NCBI GenBank assembly: GCA_036971475.1
Contig: JBAIZL010000242.1
Location: forward strand, 149,727-213,726
Length of the DNA stretch: 64,000 nucleotides
Direction of reading: 5' to 3'
Origin: Prosapia bicincta
Lineage: Eukaryota; Arthropoda; Insecta; Hemiptera; Cercopidae
Positions 11,441 through 22,924 of this stretch are shown piece after piece; the first letter of the stretch is position 1; each line of letters starts with the position of its first letter. A program made the translations under genes and the position numbers. The notes under the pieces are model-generated. The model was not told the DNA's origin. It worked only from the letters and a program-made list of their open reading frames with translations, and did not search any database.

Positions 11441-13500
11441 CATTGTTCTTAACCGTTGTTAATATAATTGTCTATCGCTACCCGGAATTTTTGTGTGTGG
11501 GGATCCTTTGTTTTATGTCTATAAATAGGACAATACATACAGTACTTGCGTATTTATTTAGTTTTCAATTTGAAAACGAAAGAAATTAAATTGACAGACA
11601 TGAAATTAAACTTTATAAAGTTTAATGCTTTCATTCCGACCAAAAACTAAAACAAGGTCTGGAATTTGACTTTTACTTTAAGAGAAAAATACATTTACTA
11701 TTCTTTAAACACTCTATACTGCCCTAATAAAATACTCTGAAACCCATCTTGCACTTAGCACTTCATTCTAACACCTGAGTTCTATTTTGTTTATTTTATC
11801 CGTAGCAAACAACGTATAGGCCTCTACAATCCCCACGCGACTAAAATTCCTTGCGAATTTTATAGCGTTATAAAATCAATACAGAAGAGACAATCAAAGG
11901 GGTGTAAAAGATAAATGATCGACCTGTGGGCCAGTCACACCCCGTCATCCATTACCTTCGTCATACTTCTCATTCCAATTGGAATTCAGAATGTCACGCT
12001 ATCTACGGAAAGATTTTAACGAAATCCTGTTTCATTTGTTCGAATTCATTGGAAATGAAATATTTTCCAATATTTATAAATTAGTTGCTTGTTTTTTTTA
12101 TTCAAGGGTTTTCAAATTTCCAGCTGATTTCCATCAATCTTTGATTTGATCCTTCTACTTTTTGTGTGTGATATTTGGTCTCCATTGAGCAAGTTTTGTT
12201 GGAACTAGTGACTGCGAGAGAATAGGATTATTAGACATTTCTAGAAATCTCTTTGGTAGTTACTTGCATTCTGCACGTAATCGATATTGGAAAAGAGTAT
12301 ACCTCACAAAAGTCTTCAGGAATATTAAAAAAAAACAATCCAGTGGTGACACACATTTTATGTAAAAGGAGGCATTATATTTCACTTCACAATGAAGACA
12401 AAACGTTTTAAAATCGCGTTTTGAAATTCCGAATAATACCGAACTCCATATTATGCGACATTAGAATATAACTAAAGTATCTAGGTAGAATAGAATTAGT
12501 TATTAAAAAACAAAATCAAGTCTGCTAAGATACAAACTTGTTGACACGTGAAGAATCCTCAATTTTTGTTACGATCCTACGTCGCTTCGCAGATCATGGA
12601 GGCCGTGTTTAACGCTTTCAATTGTTTATATAGTGCATTAGAAAACATTAGTTTTTTAAAAGGCGAGGCTATCCTACCTAGAGAATTTGTAGTTATATCT
12701 GAACAGTTTTATAGATTAAAAAGTTATTTTCAGAAGTTCTTTGTGTAGGCCCATTGTGAAATGATATTTTAAAGGTTAGAATGCATTTACCGAAACCCAA
12801 TACCAAACATTTCTTCACAGTGTATGTTTAGCCTTGAGTTTCGTTTAAAATGTTTAACCTTAGATATTATTACAAGGCTTTAGTAAGACATATTCTACAA
12901 ATGAAGTTACTTTTGCCTTTCTTCAAACTTAAATTATTGTGGCAGTGCAAAGATGTTTTATATTCTTTCCATATTCCTGAAGACTTTCTGCATCGCCAAA
13001 AATAAGTTGTTTGCCAATATTGATTACGGGTAGGAAGCAAATACGCGTATTTTCCTCTAAAAATGATATCTCAATTTCAACATGTTCTTTAACTTTATCT
13101 CTTTTTTATCTTTCAACTAAATAAAATTGCATACTAGAACACTAAATAAAGTTTATCAAACAAAATAAGGTAAACATCATAATTTACCTTAACAAAATAT
13201 TAAACGTCTTCTTAAAACGGGGGTTAACTTTACGGTTTGCAAAGGATACGGTCAAAATTTAAATTTTGATTTTTTGGAAAATAGGAACAGAGTTTTCCGA
13301 TTTTTGTTACTTCTATTAGCCTAAAAACCTCTGAAGTAACACGTTAAAACAACCGTAGTTACTTTGTTATTACAGATAACTACTTCAGAACAGTGACGCT
13401 ACCTACAACTCATCCATAAACTGCTAAAATATCTTTTGTCATGAGACCTACAGATCTATAACAGTACCTCTAGGAAAGCTCTACTAGGAAAGCTCTACTC
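11441..13500. other. AT-rich non-coding DNA
   Basis: No gene recognised. Frames at 11377-11589 (edge of the satellite) and 12548-12748 (66 codons) have no domain and are probably chance. A 14 bp direct repeat (CTAGGAAAGCTCTA) occurs twice at about 13470-13497. Confidence 0.5.
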
Positions 13501-13680
13501 ACTAGACAATATAGCTGTTATATATTTATAATGTTTAGATATTTATTCATTTAAATATCTTATTATTATAATTAATTAGAATAATTTATTAATTATAACA
13601 TACATAATATATTACATTTATTTATTAAAGATTAATTAAATAATATTACAATATATTTATTTAATTTAACTAAAACAACG
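13501..13680. other. extremely AT-rich tract
   Basis: About 180 bp of almost pure A/T with several overlapping TTAATTA, TATTTATTTA and AATATATT words. It may act as a DNA-unwinding or matrix-attachment type region, but that is speculation. Confidence 0.4.
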
Positions 13681-13885
13681 GAAACGTGCCTGACAAGGGA
13701 GAGGAGATACAATAGGCAAAAGGTTTATATGTAACTAAAACCGACGACGCGAAGAAGGCCGTGGGCGCGATGACAAGACAGAACAGATGGCGTAAATTCT
13801 TTCCCGTATATTGGGCATTGAAACAAGATAAATATTTGTTGAAAAGAATTAGATTTATTTCTTGATGTTTCCAAAAACTGTATTT

Positions 13886-14455
13886 GCTGCTAAATTAATA
13901 AACTGGTCTAAACGTTTAAATATAAGGATTTTGTTTTTATGGGTGAGAGTACTTGAAGAACATGTATAGATTAGTTATTTCAAGTTACTAATGCGGCTAA
14001 TATATTATTATAAATTTAGAATTGTTTTCTTTTATGCGAAATGTATATTTTGTCAGAGATTCAGGTGTACTTCAGTTAAACGAATAATAATTGAACGGAA
14101 AAGGAAAAAAATGCCCCTAACAGTGTTTTCAAGAAGAGAAAAATGAGGCTATTTTTCAAAGTATCTAACGCATAAACCTATTTAAGCTAAAGCTTCTCTA
14201 AATAAAGCTGCTAAATTAACAAACTGGTTGAAACGTTTGAATATAAGGTTTTTGTTTTAGGGGAGAGTAGTCTACTTGAAGAATCTGTATAGATCATTAA
14301 TTCTTGTTGCCAATTAGACTAATATAGTACAGCAGTATAAATACAGAATATGTGAGATGTATATTTTGTCAGAGATCCATCTGTACTTCAGTTAAACGAA
14401 TATTAATTGAAAGAAAATGGAACAAATGCCCCTAACAGTGTTTACAAGAAGTGTT
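13886..14455. repeat. two-copy diverged tandem duplication, ~322 bp offset
   Basis: CTGCTAAATTAA starts at 13886 and 14208. Both copies then carry an AACTGGT..AAACGTTT block, TATAAGG, GAGAGTA..ACTTGAAGAA, GTATATTTTGTCAGAGAT, GTACTTCAGTTAAACGAAT and ATGCCCCTAACAGTGTTT in the same order. The copies have diverged substantially, so the duplication is old. No reading frame is shared. Confidence 0.8.
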
Positions 14456-15084
14456 TAAACTCCTATCAAAATAATGAAAACATTATGTTATTAGCTCCTT
14501 AACCTCTAAATACTGGAGGTCTTATTGAATTCCCTAAACACAAAGCACGTTTCAAGAGAAGACCATGATAAATCATCGTCAATATATTTAATTTGATATT
14601 AGATATAACTTACAAAAAGGAAACTTGTAGAACGTTATGTTAAAACTAAAGAATAATTAACGAATCCACAGTTACAGTTCCTTATTACTAAAACATCAGT
14701 TTTATCAAAGAGTTAGAATTTCGCGTTTTGTCTGTTATAGAAAATCTTGACTCGCTAACTCTGGACAGTGTGAAAGCTTCAATGAATTAAGAGGAGCAGC
14801 TATATATAAGACATACAAATAAATAAGGCTTTTATCTATATAAAGACTAACTCTAAAATATTGCGTTTCCTTTCCTTTATTGTTTTCCCTAAGTGACAAT
14901 AACACGTTGCTAAGGTGCAAACGCTACTCTCCAAAAGCGAATGCAATATTTTCAAGAAGTACGAGAAAATTTGTTCTGAAGATCACAGCTGAGAACATTC
15001 CCTACAGCAGACTTCAAGCTCAAGTTCTTGGATCAGAATTTTTCCCTTTCTTTTACCGAGATAATTTTTAGACTTTTCGTTATT
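14456..15084. other. AT-rich non-coding DNA
   Basis: No supported gene. Two opposed short frames around 14735-15071 have no recognisable domain. Confidence 0.5.
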
Positions 15085-15985
15085 TAAAAAAATTTACATT
15101 AACATTTTAAAAGAACTTTAATGCCGAGAGATTTTGAAACTTAAGTTACTGCCAGAAAATTTTAAAATAAAACTTGTTGTAGGAGATTTAAAAATACACA
15201 TTAATGCCAAGATATTTAAAAATAATACTACTACCTGGAGATTTTAAAATACAAGTTGCATGGAGGATGTTTTAAAATACAAGTATCATGATAGATATTG
15301 TGACATACAAGTTGCAGGAATGAGACTTTAAAATGTATATTACTGGCAGGAGATTTTGAAATACAAATTGCATGCAGGGTATTTTAAAATATAAATTACT
15401 TCCAGGAGATTTCAAAATACATTTTAAAGTTACAGGTAGGAGGTTTTAAAATACAAGTTGCAGGAAAGATATTTTAACAGGTATATTACTGCCAGAAGAT
15501 TTAAAACCCAAGTTACAGACAGGAGGTTTTAAAATACAATTTGCAGAAAGGGTATTTAAAAATAATATTACTACCTGGAGATTTTTATTACAAGTTGCAG
15601 GCAGGAAATTTTAAAATACAAGTTGAAGGAAGGACATTTTAAAACGTATATTACTGCAAGAAAATTTTAAAATAGAAGTTGTTGATAAAAGATTTTAAAA
15701 TAAAACTAGGTGGAAGGAGATTTTAGGTTAATCGTTTTTGACAGGAGATTAAAAAGTACCTGTTACTGCAAGATCATTTAAAATCATTTTACTCCCAGGA
15801 AATTTTAAAATCATATTGCTGCGAAGAGATTTCAAAATGCACTTTGTTGACAAGAGAATTCAAAATATACTTTACTGCCAGGAATTTTGAAAATTGTACT
15901 ACAATACTTACCAGTAAATCTCTAAACAAAACGATGCTAGCAGGAAATTTCAAAATACAAAATACTGACTTTAAGTTCAATATTA
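15085..15985. repeat. degenerate ~37 bp minisatellite
   Basis: About 24 decayed units built on GGAGATTTTAAAATACAAG followed by a TTGCAGGCA or TTACTGCCA variant. Spacing varies (roughly 34-42 bp) and units carry many substitutions, so this is an old array. The short opposed frames at 15789-16038 are by-products. Confidence 0.75.
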
Positions 15986-16394
15986 TATCGCCGAACGCTT
16001 ATAAGCATTACATGTCTAATTTAAGAAAGACATACTGATTAGGCTGACCCATGTATAAAACATGGAATTCTCACAACAGTTGTACAGAGTTTTCCATTGA
16101 CACATTTTACTCACAAGCCTTACTAAACAAACATCTTCTTCTAAGAGATAGTTAATGTTTTCCTACTTCGTTAAATTGATCCTTAAGAAGTTAAACACAA
16201 ATAGCATTGTAATATAATCATATCTTCCCCATTCCATAGATTGGAGGAACTTGATTTTCTCGAGTTAACCCTACTTACAAAATAAAGTCCCACAATCCTA
16301 TCAATATTAAAGTGATCTGCTTCTTGTAATAGGAGGAAAAAACTATGGATACAAAAAAAAACTAAGCTCTGGTCTTAAATATATGTTTTTTTTA
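15986..16394. other. AT-rich non-coding DNA
   Basis: Nothing recognised. Confidence 0.5.
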
Positions 16395-17570
16395 ATTTAT
16401 GATATATCATAACGAGGGATCATAACATAACATGTCCAGGATCGTATACTTAAAGTAGATCTACTCTCTATCTACCTGTTACACTCCTTTAGCAGGATAA
16501 GGGAGGTATGAATAATGGAATTATGTAGGCTTAAGGAAAGGAGATAACGATCTCCTAGTACTAGAAATAGGGGGAAATTATGACATCACGAGAGTAGGAG
16601 CGATTACTTGAAGAAGATCTACTCTCTATCTACCTGTTACACTCCTTTAGCAGGATAAGGGAGGTATGAATAATGGAATTATGTAGGCTTAAGGAAAGGA
16701 GATAACGATCTCCTAGTACTAGAAATAGGGGGAAATTATGACATCACGAGAGTAGGAGCGATTACTTGAAGAAGATCTACTCTCTATCTACCTGTTACAC
16801 TCCTTTAGCAGGATAAGGGAGGTATGAATAATGGAATTATGTAGGCTTAAGGAAAGGAGATGACGATCTCCTAGTACTAGAAATAGGGGGAAATTATGAC
16901 ATCACGAGAGTAGGAGCGATTACTTGAAGAAGATCTACTCTCTATCTACCTGTTACACTCCTTTAGCAGGATAAGGGAGGTATGAATAATGGAATTATGT
17001 AGGCTTAAGGAAAGGAGATAACGATCTCCTAGTACTAGAAATAGGGGGAAATTATGACATCACGAGAGTAGGAGCGATTACTTGAAGAAGATCTACTCTC
17101 TATCTACCTGTTACACTCCTTTAGCAGGATAAGGGAGGTATGAATAATGGAATTATGTAGGCTTAAGGAAAGGAGATAACGATCTCCTAGTACTAGAAAT
17201 AGGGGGAAATTATGACATCACGAGAGTAGGAGCGATTACTTGAAGAAGATCTACTCTCTATCTACCTGTTACACTCCTTTAGCAGGATAAGGGAGGTATG
17301 AATAATGGAATTATGTAGGCTTAAGGATAGGAGATAACGATCTCCTGGTACTAGAAATAGGGGGAAATTATGACATCACGAGAGTAGGAGCGTTTACTTG
17401 AAGAAGATCTACTCTATATCTACCTGTTACACTCCTTTAGCAGGATAAGGGAGGTATGAATAATGGAATTATGTAGGCTTAAAGAAAGGAGATAACGATC
17501 TCCTAGTACTAGAAATAGGGGGAAATTATGACATCACGAGAGTAGGAGCGTTTACTTGAAGAAGACCTCC
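16395..17570. repeat. 158 bp satellite array, ~7 units
   Basis: AGATCTACTC starts at 16457, 16615, 16773, 16931, 17089, 17247 and 17405, each exactly 158 bp apart, and a degenerate partial unit precedes them. Units are nearly identical, so the array is young or recently homogenised. Block order is similar to the 170 bp satellite: AGAYCTACTCTCTAT, GTTACACT, GGAATT.TG, ATAACGAT, AGTACTAGAAATAGGGGG, TTATGACATCACG, CGATTACTTGAAG. Confidence 0.95.
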
Positions 17571-18833
17571 TCACAACCGGGGTGATGACAGGTGTTCTTC
17601 CAACCATCCACTTCATGACACGCCAATAGAATATAATGAAAAGAACTAAAATTTTACCTTTTAGATGATTAATTTTAATATAATTACATTTTTTAAGTAG
17701 AAGATATACTTAAATTAACTAAATTTCTTTATTTATATAGCTTGATTGAAATAAATGCCCCGTAATCGAAATTTCCCATTTATTTTCAAGCGATGAGGAA
17801 TAAAGCGTCATAATCAATGTAAAATAAATATCACAAGATGTAAACCAAATCCTTTACGAGAGATTAAATGCTTTTAAACCCCTTTAATACTATCTCCATT
17901 GTTCCACACTGCGTGTTTCCATGCCAGGATTATACCCTTCGTCACTTTAATGCTCCTAACTCTCTAAACGCAGAAAGCATTTACATTCTCAAATACAATT
18001 AACTCAGCGTATTGCTGGATTAGCGAAACTTTGCGGGATAGGGAGGGTTCGACCGCCCACATCGCTCAATCGTTTGAAGAGTGTGCTGCAAGCTTCTTGG
18101 GTATTGTAAAAGTCATGTTAATAGGTTGTATGTCGGACGTTATAAAAACCATCTACAACTGATAGTTGTACGAGAACCAAACAAAATGTAAGATCTGTTA
18201 GACACTTAAAGTGAGCGATAAAACAACATTTGTACTGAAAGATTAACGAAATATACATCTGGGTATTACAAAAGACGAGAAGTAGGATAAAACACCAGAG
18301 GTAAGGACAAAAGCATATATTACAAGAGGCGTCTTTATTCAACGTGTAACAATTACTGTGCAACAGATATCTTAACATCAGATCATTATTATATTTGTAA
18401 GGTGTTACACCTTTTTCCGTTCTTTTATATGAAGTGGAAGCGTAGACCCTTAAAAAACTAGAGATCGTCAGAGCCGGAACGTTTCAGCCATGGATATATC
18501 GGGGTATGTACCGTGTATGGCGAGGAGAACGAATGATTATACAAAGAACAAGAACTTGTATAATAAATATAAGAAAACTGAAGAATTTAGGACTGTTAGA
18601 CATGTAGAAAACTACCATCTACTGCAAGCGATTATGTGGGGTAATAGAGAAGAATGAAGAAGAACATCACTGTTAATACAAACAGCACGATGTTATCCAC
18701 TATAGAGATACAAAATCGAAAAGAAGAGCTGCTAACTAAATAGTCATAACGGGTACAAGGCATTAAAAAAAAACTACAAAATGACCTTGTTTATTTGTGC
18801 TTGTTCGTGTTCATTTGATGGCGGAAAACTTCC
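17571..18833. other. AT-rich non-coding DNA
   Basis: No supported gene. The frame at 18118-18378 (minus, 86 codons, cysteine- and phenylalanine-rich) has no domain I recognise. Confidence 0.5.
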
Positions 18834-19525
18834 TTACTTACTTACTAGCCAACGCCCACCCTTGGCAGTTAAGCCATTTGGCGATGCGCTGACCAGTAGA
18901 TATGGGCCTCCCTGAAGAAGGGACTGTTGTAATCATTAAGGTGTGCGGCATTCATAAGTTCACCACCACACAGCAGACACTCCGGGATCGGTAGCACATG
19001 GATGCGGTGGAGGTGCGCAGCAAGGTAACCATGATCAGTCTTCAATCTGTAAGCTGCAACGCTAACAGCTCTAGGCAAGTTTCCCCGTCACAAGACTTTC
19101 CCACAGTTTCTTTGCTGTAAGTTCTTTTAATCGAATGTGATTCCATTTTTTTGCTGAACATCATTATTAGGGTCCAGTAGGACTGTAGTGAACTCAGATG
19201 CTCGGGCTTTTCAGTTGATCAGCTTTTCAGATGCTCAGTTGATATGCCTTTTCATTGCCAGTGATGTTAACATGGCTCAGGATCCACTAGAAATTAAGAA
19301 TCCATCCGGCATTTATGAGAGCATTCAGTTTTCTTCTACAGTCTAGAGTGCTACTACAGTCAGTCTGTGAGTTCCCAGAGAGGTTCAAGATGGCGGTCTT
19401 AGAGTCGTCAAGGAAAACAGCCTTAGTCGGAGCAGTCAGTTTCTCAAGCCCAATAGCTGCAGCATATATGGCAGTTACCTCACCGTTGTAGTTGCTAAGG
19501 TGGGCACTAACACCAGAAATCCCTC
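18834..19525 (-). pseudogene. decayed non-LTR retrotransposon: RNase H domain and C-terminus
   Basis: Read on the minus strand from about 19525, the frame gives VSAHLSNYNGEVTAIYAA, then AVFLDDSKTAIL, then GWILNF-stop-WILSHVNITGNEK. These are the successive blocks of a retroelement RNase H: the E in GEV, the D in DDSK, and the WI.SHV.I.GNE block. After a gap with stops and frameshifts comes LPRAVSVAAYRLKTDHGYL with a CLLCGG..H zinc-knuckle-like tail, ending at the stop at 18869-18871. This order (RNase H, then a conserved LPR..VA..RL..GH.YL..HL region and C..C) is known from LINE elements of insects. At least two stops and one frameshift (near 19074, before PRAVS) kill it. The 3' end is marked by a (TAAG)n-type tail (CTTACTTACTTAC on +, 18834-18847). 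The reverse transcriptase is absent, lost upstream or truncated. Confidence 0.85.
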
Positions 19526-19689
19526 AAAATATGTGCAGTAATATGCAGCACATGTATTTCAGTAGCAGAAAAATTATTTAGGCTAATGATATAACTTGGG
19601 GAGAAAACGCTCCTTTTAGATACTCTAGAGTTTAGAGGACTAAAAAGGTTCCAGAATAAGGAAACAAACACGATCCGAACTATGTATGA
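19526..19689. other. short spacer before the 65 bp array
   Basis: Nothing recognised. Confidence 0.4.
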
Positions 19690-21898
19690 ACGAAAAAACT
19701 ACAGTTAGGGTACCATTTACAAACAGGGGAGCCTTTGTCACGTTTTAGTAAGGACAAAACAAACTACAGTTAGGGTACCATTTACAAACATGGGAGCCTT
19801 TCCCACGTTTTAGTAAGGACGAAACAAACTACAGTTAGGGTACCATTTACAAACATGGGAGCCTTTGTCACGTTTTAGTAAGGACAAAACAAACTACAGT
19901 TAGGGTACCATTTACAAACATGGGAGCCTTTCCCACGTTTTAGTAAGGACGAAACAAACTACAGTTAGGGTACCATTTACAAACATGGGAGCCTTTGCCA
20001 CGTTTTAGTAAGGACGGAACAAACTACAGTTAGGGTACCATTTACAAACATGGGAGCCTTTGCCACGTTTTAGTAAGGACAAATCAAACTACAGTCAAGG
20101 TACCATTTACAAACATGGGAGCCTTTGCCACGTTTTAGTAAGGACAAATCAAACTACAGTCAAGGTACCATTTACAAACATGGGAGCCTTTCCCACGTTT
20201 TAGTAAGGACGAAACAAACTACAGTTAGGGTACCATTTACAAACATGGGAGCCTTTGCCACGTTTTAGTAAGGACGAAACAAACTACAGTTAGGGTACCA
20301 TTTACAAACATGGGAGCCTTTGCCACGTTTTAGTAAGGACGAAACAAACTACAGTTAGGGTACCATTTACAAACATGGGAGCCTTTGCCACGTTTTAGTA
20401 AGGACAAATCAAACTACAGTCAAGGTACCATTTACAAACATGGGAGCCTTTGTCACGTTTTAGTAAGGACAAATCAAACTACAGTTAGGGTACCATTTAC
20501 AAACGTGGGAGCCTTTGCCACGTTTTAGTAAGGACAAATCAAACTACAGTCAAGGTACCATTTACAAAAATGGTAGCCTTTGCCACGTTTTAGTAAGGAC
20601 GAAACAAACTACAGTTAGGGTACCATTTACAAACATGGGAGCCTTTGCCACGTTTTAGTAAGGACAAATCAAACTACAGTCAAGGTACCATTTACAAACA
20701 TGGGAGCCTTTGCCACGTTTTAGTAAGGACAAATCAAACTACAGTTAGGGTACCATTTACAAACATGAGAGCCTTTGCCACGTTTTAGTAAGGACGAAAC
20801 AAACTACAGTTAGGGTACCATTTACAAACGTGGGAGCCTTTGCCACGTTTTAGTAAGGACAAATCAAACTACAGTCAAGGTACCATTTACAAACATGGTA
20901 GCCTTTGCCACGTTTTAGTAAGGACGAAACAAACTACAGTTAGGGTACCATTTACAAACATGGGAGCCTTTGTCACGTTTTAGTAAGGACGAAACAAACT
21001 ACAGTTAGGGTACCATTTACAAACGTGGGAGCCTTTGCCACGTTTTAGTAAGGACGAAACAAACTACAGTTAGGGTACCATTTACAAACATGGGAGCCTT
21101 TGCCACGTTTTAGTAAGGACAAATCAAACTACAGTCAAGGTACCATTTACAAACATGGGAGCCTTTGCCACGTTTTAGTAAGGACAAATCAAACTACAGT
21201 CAAGGTACCATTTACAAACATGGGAGCCTTTGTCACGTTTTAGTAAGGACAAATCAAACTACAGTTAGGGTACCATTTACAAACATGGGAGCCTTTCCCA
21301 CGTTTTAGTAAGGACAAAACAAACTACAGTTACGGTACCATTTACAAACATGGTAGCCTTTGTCACGTTTTAGTAAGGACAAAACAAACTACAGTTAGGG
21401 TACCATTTACAAACATGGGAGCCTTTCCCACTTTTTAGTAAGGACGAAACAAACTACAGTTAGGGTACCATTTACAAATATGGGAGCCTTTAACACGTTT
21501 AAGTAAGGACAAAACAAACTACAGTTAGGGTACCATTTACAAACATGGGAGCCTTTGCCACGTTTTAGTAAGGACGTAACAAACTACAGTTAGGGTACCA
21601 TTTACAAACATGGGAGCCTTTGCCACGTTTTAGTAAGGACGAAACAAACTACAGTTAGGGTACCAATTACAAACATGGGAGCGTTTATCACGTTTTAGTA
21701 AGGACAAAACAAACTACAGTTAGGGTACCATTTACAAACATGGGAGCCTTTGCCACGTTTTAGTAAGGACGAAACAAACTACAGTTAGGGTACCATTTAC
21801 AAACATGGGAGCCTTTGCCACGTTTTAGTAAGGACGAAACAAACTACAGTTAGGGTACCATTTACAAACATAGGAACCCATGGCACGTTTTAGTAAGG
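19690..21898. repeat. 65 bp satellite array, ~34 units
   Basis: CGTTTTAGTA starts at 19741, 19806 and 19871 and continues at 65 bp steps to about 21890. The unit contains AAACTACAGTTAGGGTACC, ATTTACAAACATGGGAGCC and TTTGCCACGTTTTAGTAAGG. Nearly every unit keeps a GGTACC site. Variable sites: GAAAC/AAAAC/AAATC, TTAGGG/TCAAGG and GCC/GTC/CCC before ACG. TCAAGG is seen only in units preceded by AAATC, so variants are linked. Units have no spacers between them, so this is not CRISPR. Its right end is 150 bp from LINE and Penelope-like remnants. Confidence 0.96.
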
Positions 21899-22044
21899 AA
21901 TTCTGCAACTTCCACCTGCTCTATACGCCATTTACACAAAAACTAAGAGATCGGTTAACTTCTACTGCGACAATACAATGTAAGTACTTTATTTTGCAGG
22001 GAGGAATAACGAAGAAGAGAGATCTAGGAACATGAACATCAGGG

Positions 22045-22185
22045 TTAAAGAACTTACATGAGGAAAGCCATGCCAAGATCAAGATGGGTAACAAAGTGAC
22101 CATATCATTCAAAACGACGAAGGGTCTAAGACAAGGCTGCTGTTTACCACCCACTTTATATAAGATATATCTGGACAGATCCCTA
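22045..22185 (+). pseudogene. non-LTR reverse transcriptase fragment
   Basis: The frame from 22045 reads LKNLHEESHAKIKMGN, then VTISFKTTKGLRQGC and CLPPTLYKIYLDRSL. KGLRQGC followed by L.P.L..IYLD is the RT motif block of LINE-type reverse transcriptases (usually GLRQGC.LSP.LFNIYLD), preceded as expected by an I/LKNLY/HEE..AKIK block. Only about 47 codons survive. The YADD active-site block is missing because the sequence switches near 22180-22191 into an unrelated Penelope-like nuclease. It is a dead scrap, too short to name the clade. Confidence 0.75.
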
Positions 22186-22190
22186 ATTCT

Positions 22191-22464
22191 CAGAATAAAT
22201 TAGAATGTGACTACTGTAATAAAGTTTATATAGGGCAAACTAAGAAAAAACTTAAAGATAAATATAAAGAACATTTCAATGCATATAAAAAGCCAGAAAT
22301 GTATAAATCAAATTTTGCTAGTCATTGTATTAATAATAATCACACATTTCCTAATATAGATAATATGATACTTGTAAAAATAATAAACAAGAATGAATAT
22401 TTATGAGGCTTTAGAAATACATAAATATAATACTAATAATGAGTTGTTAAATAAACAATTATAA
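22191..22464 (+). pseudogene. Penelope-like element GIY-YIG endonuclease remnant
   Basis: From 22191 the frame gives QNKLECDYCNKVYIGQT, then KKKLKDKYKEHFNAYK, then YKSNFASHCINNNHTF. This matches the C-terminal GIY-YIG (URI-type) nuclease of Penelope-like retroelements: a C..C pair, YIGQT as the GIY-YIG second half, an R/K..EH helix, and SNFASH..NNH. A one-base deletion near 22404 creates a stop after NKNEYL. The frame resumes +1 as EALEIHKYNTNNELLNKQL and stops at 22462-22464. The E of LEALEI is the likely catalytic glutamate. The RT half is absent, and the fragment is joined directly to a LINE RT scrap. The 3' tail follows at 22465-22690. Confidence 0.85.
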
Positions 22465-22690
22465 GTAAAATCTAAATTTGATACTATATTCAGTGTTTGT
22501 AATGTTAAAGCAGCAAAGTAATAGTTGGACAACATTGTAATAGATATGGCAACGCGGTTTTTTGAGTCTAGTTTGCACATGTATATTTGATTTTAATTCT
22601 TTAGTATTTCTGATGATGTTGGTACTGTTTGCCAACGAAAAGCTTTGAGTTATATATTCAATAAATTATTCTTGTATTTGTATTTGTCTT
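22465..22690 (+). mobile_element. Penelope-like 3' tail with hammerhead-like core
   Basis: AT-rich tail after the nuclease stop. It contains CTGATGA (22610-22616), one extra T, the stem GTTGG (22618-22622) pairing with CCAAC (22632-22636), then GAAA (22637-22640), AGCTTTGAGTT and TTCTTGTATTTG at the end. CTGANGA, stem II and GAAA form the 3' half of a hammerhead ribozyme core, and hammerheads are known in Penelope-like elements. I could not find a convincing upstream stem I/III strand, so activity is not claimed. Confidence 0.6.
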
Positions 22691-22924
22691 ATTTCTTTGT
22701 AGATACATATGTATGTATGTATGGGCAACTATGACGTAGGATAAACTAAAATATCGGATAATAGGGGAAATTTTAAAAATCGGGTATAACCAAGAAGTTT
22801 AAGTTTTTCAGCTTAAGTTGAAATTGTAAAGGATGTTAAACAGTTTGCTAATGTTTGACTGTTACACTAAATATAAAAAGTTCTGAATATACGTGTGTTA
22901 TGAAGATGTAAAAGATGTTGTGAT
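22691..22924. other. spacer with (GTAT)n
   Basis: Short ATGTATGTATG tract then AT-rich DNA. The left end of the Tigger-like element should be near here, but I could not identify its terminal inverted repeat. Confidence 0.4.

Noticed and set aside
11377..11589. 70-codon hydrophobic plus frame
   Set aside because: It begins in the degenerate last 170 bp satellite unit and shows no domain or conserved start.
19690..21898. CRISPR-like regular repeats
   Set aside because: The 65 bp units are contiguous with no unique spacers, and the genome is eukaryotic.
21921..22154. 77-codon minus frame at the end of the 65 bp array
   Set aside because: It is the antisense shadow of the LINE reverse transcriptase fragment on the plus strand.
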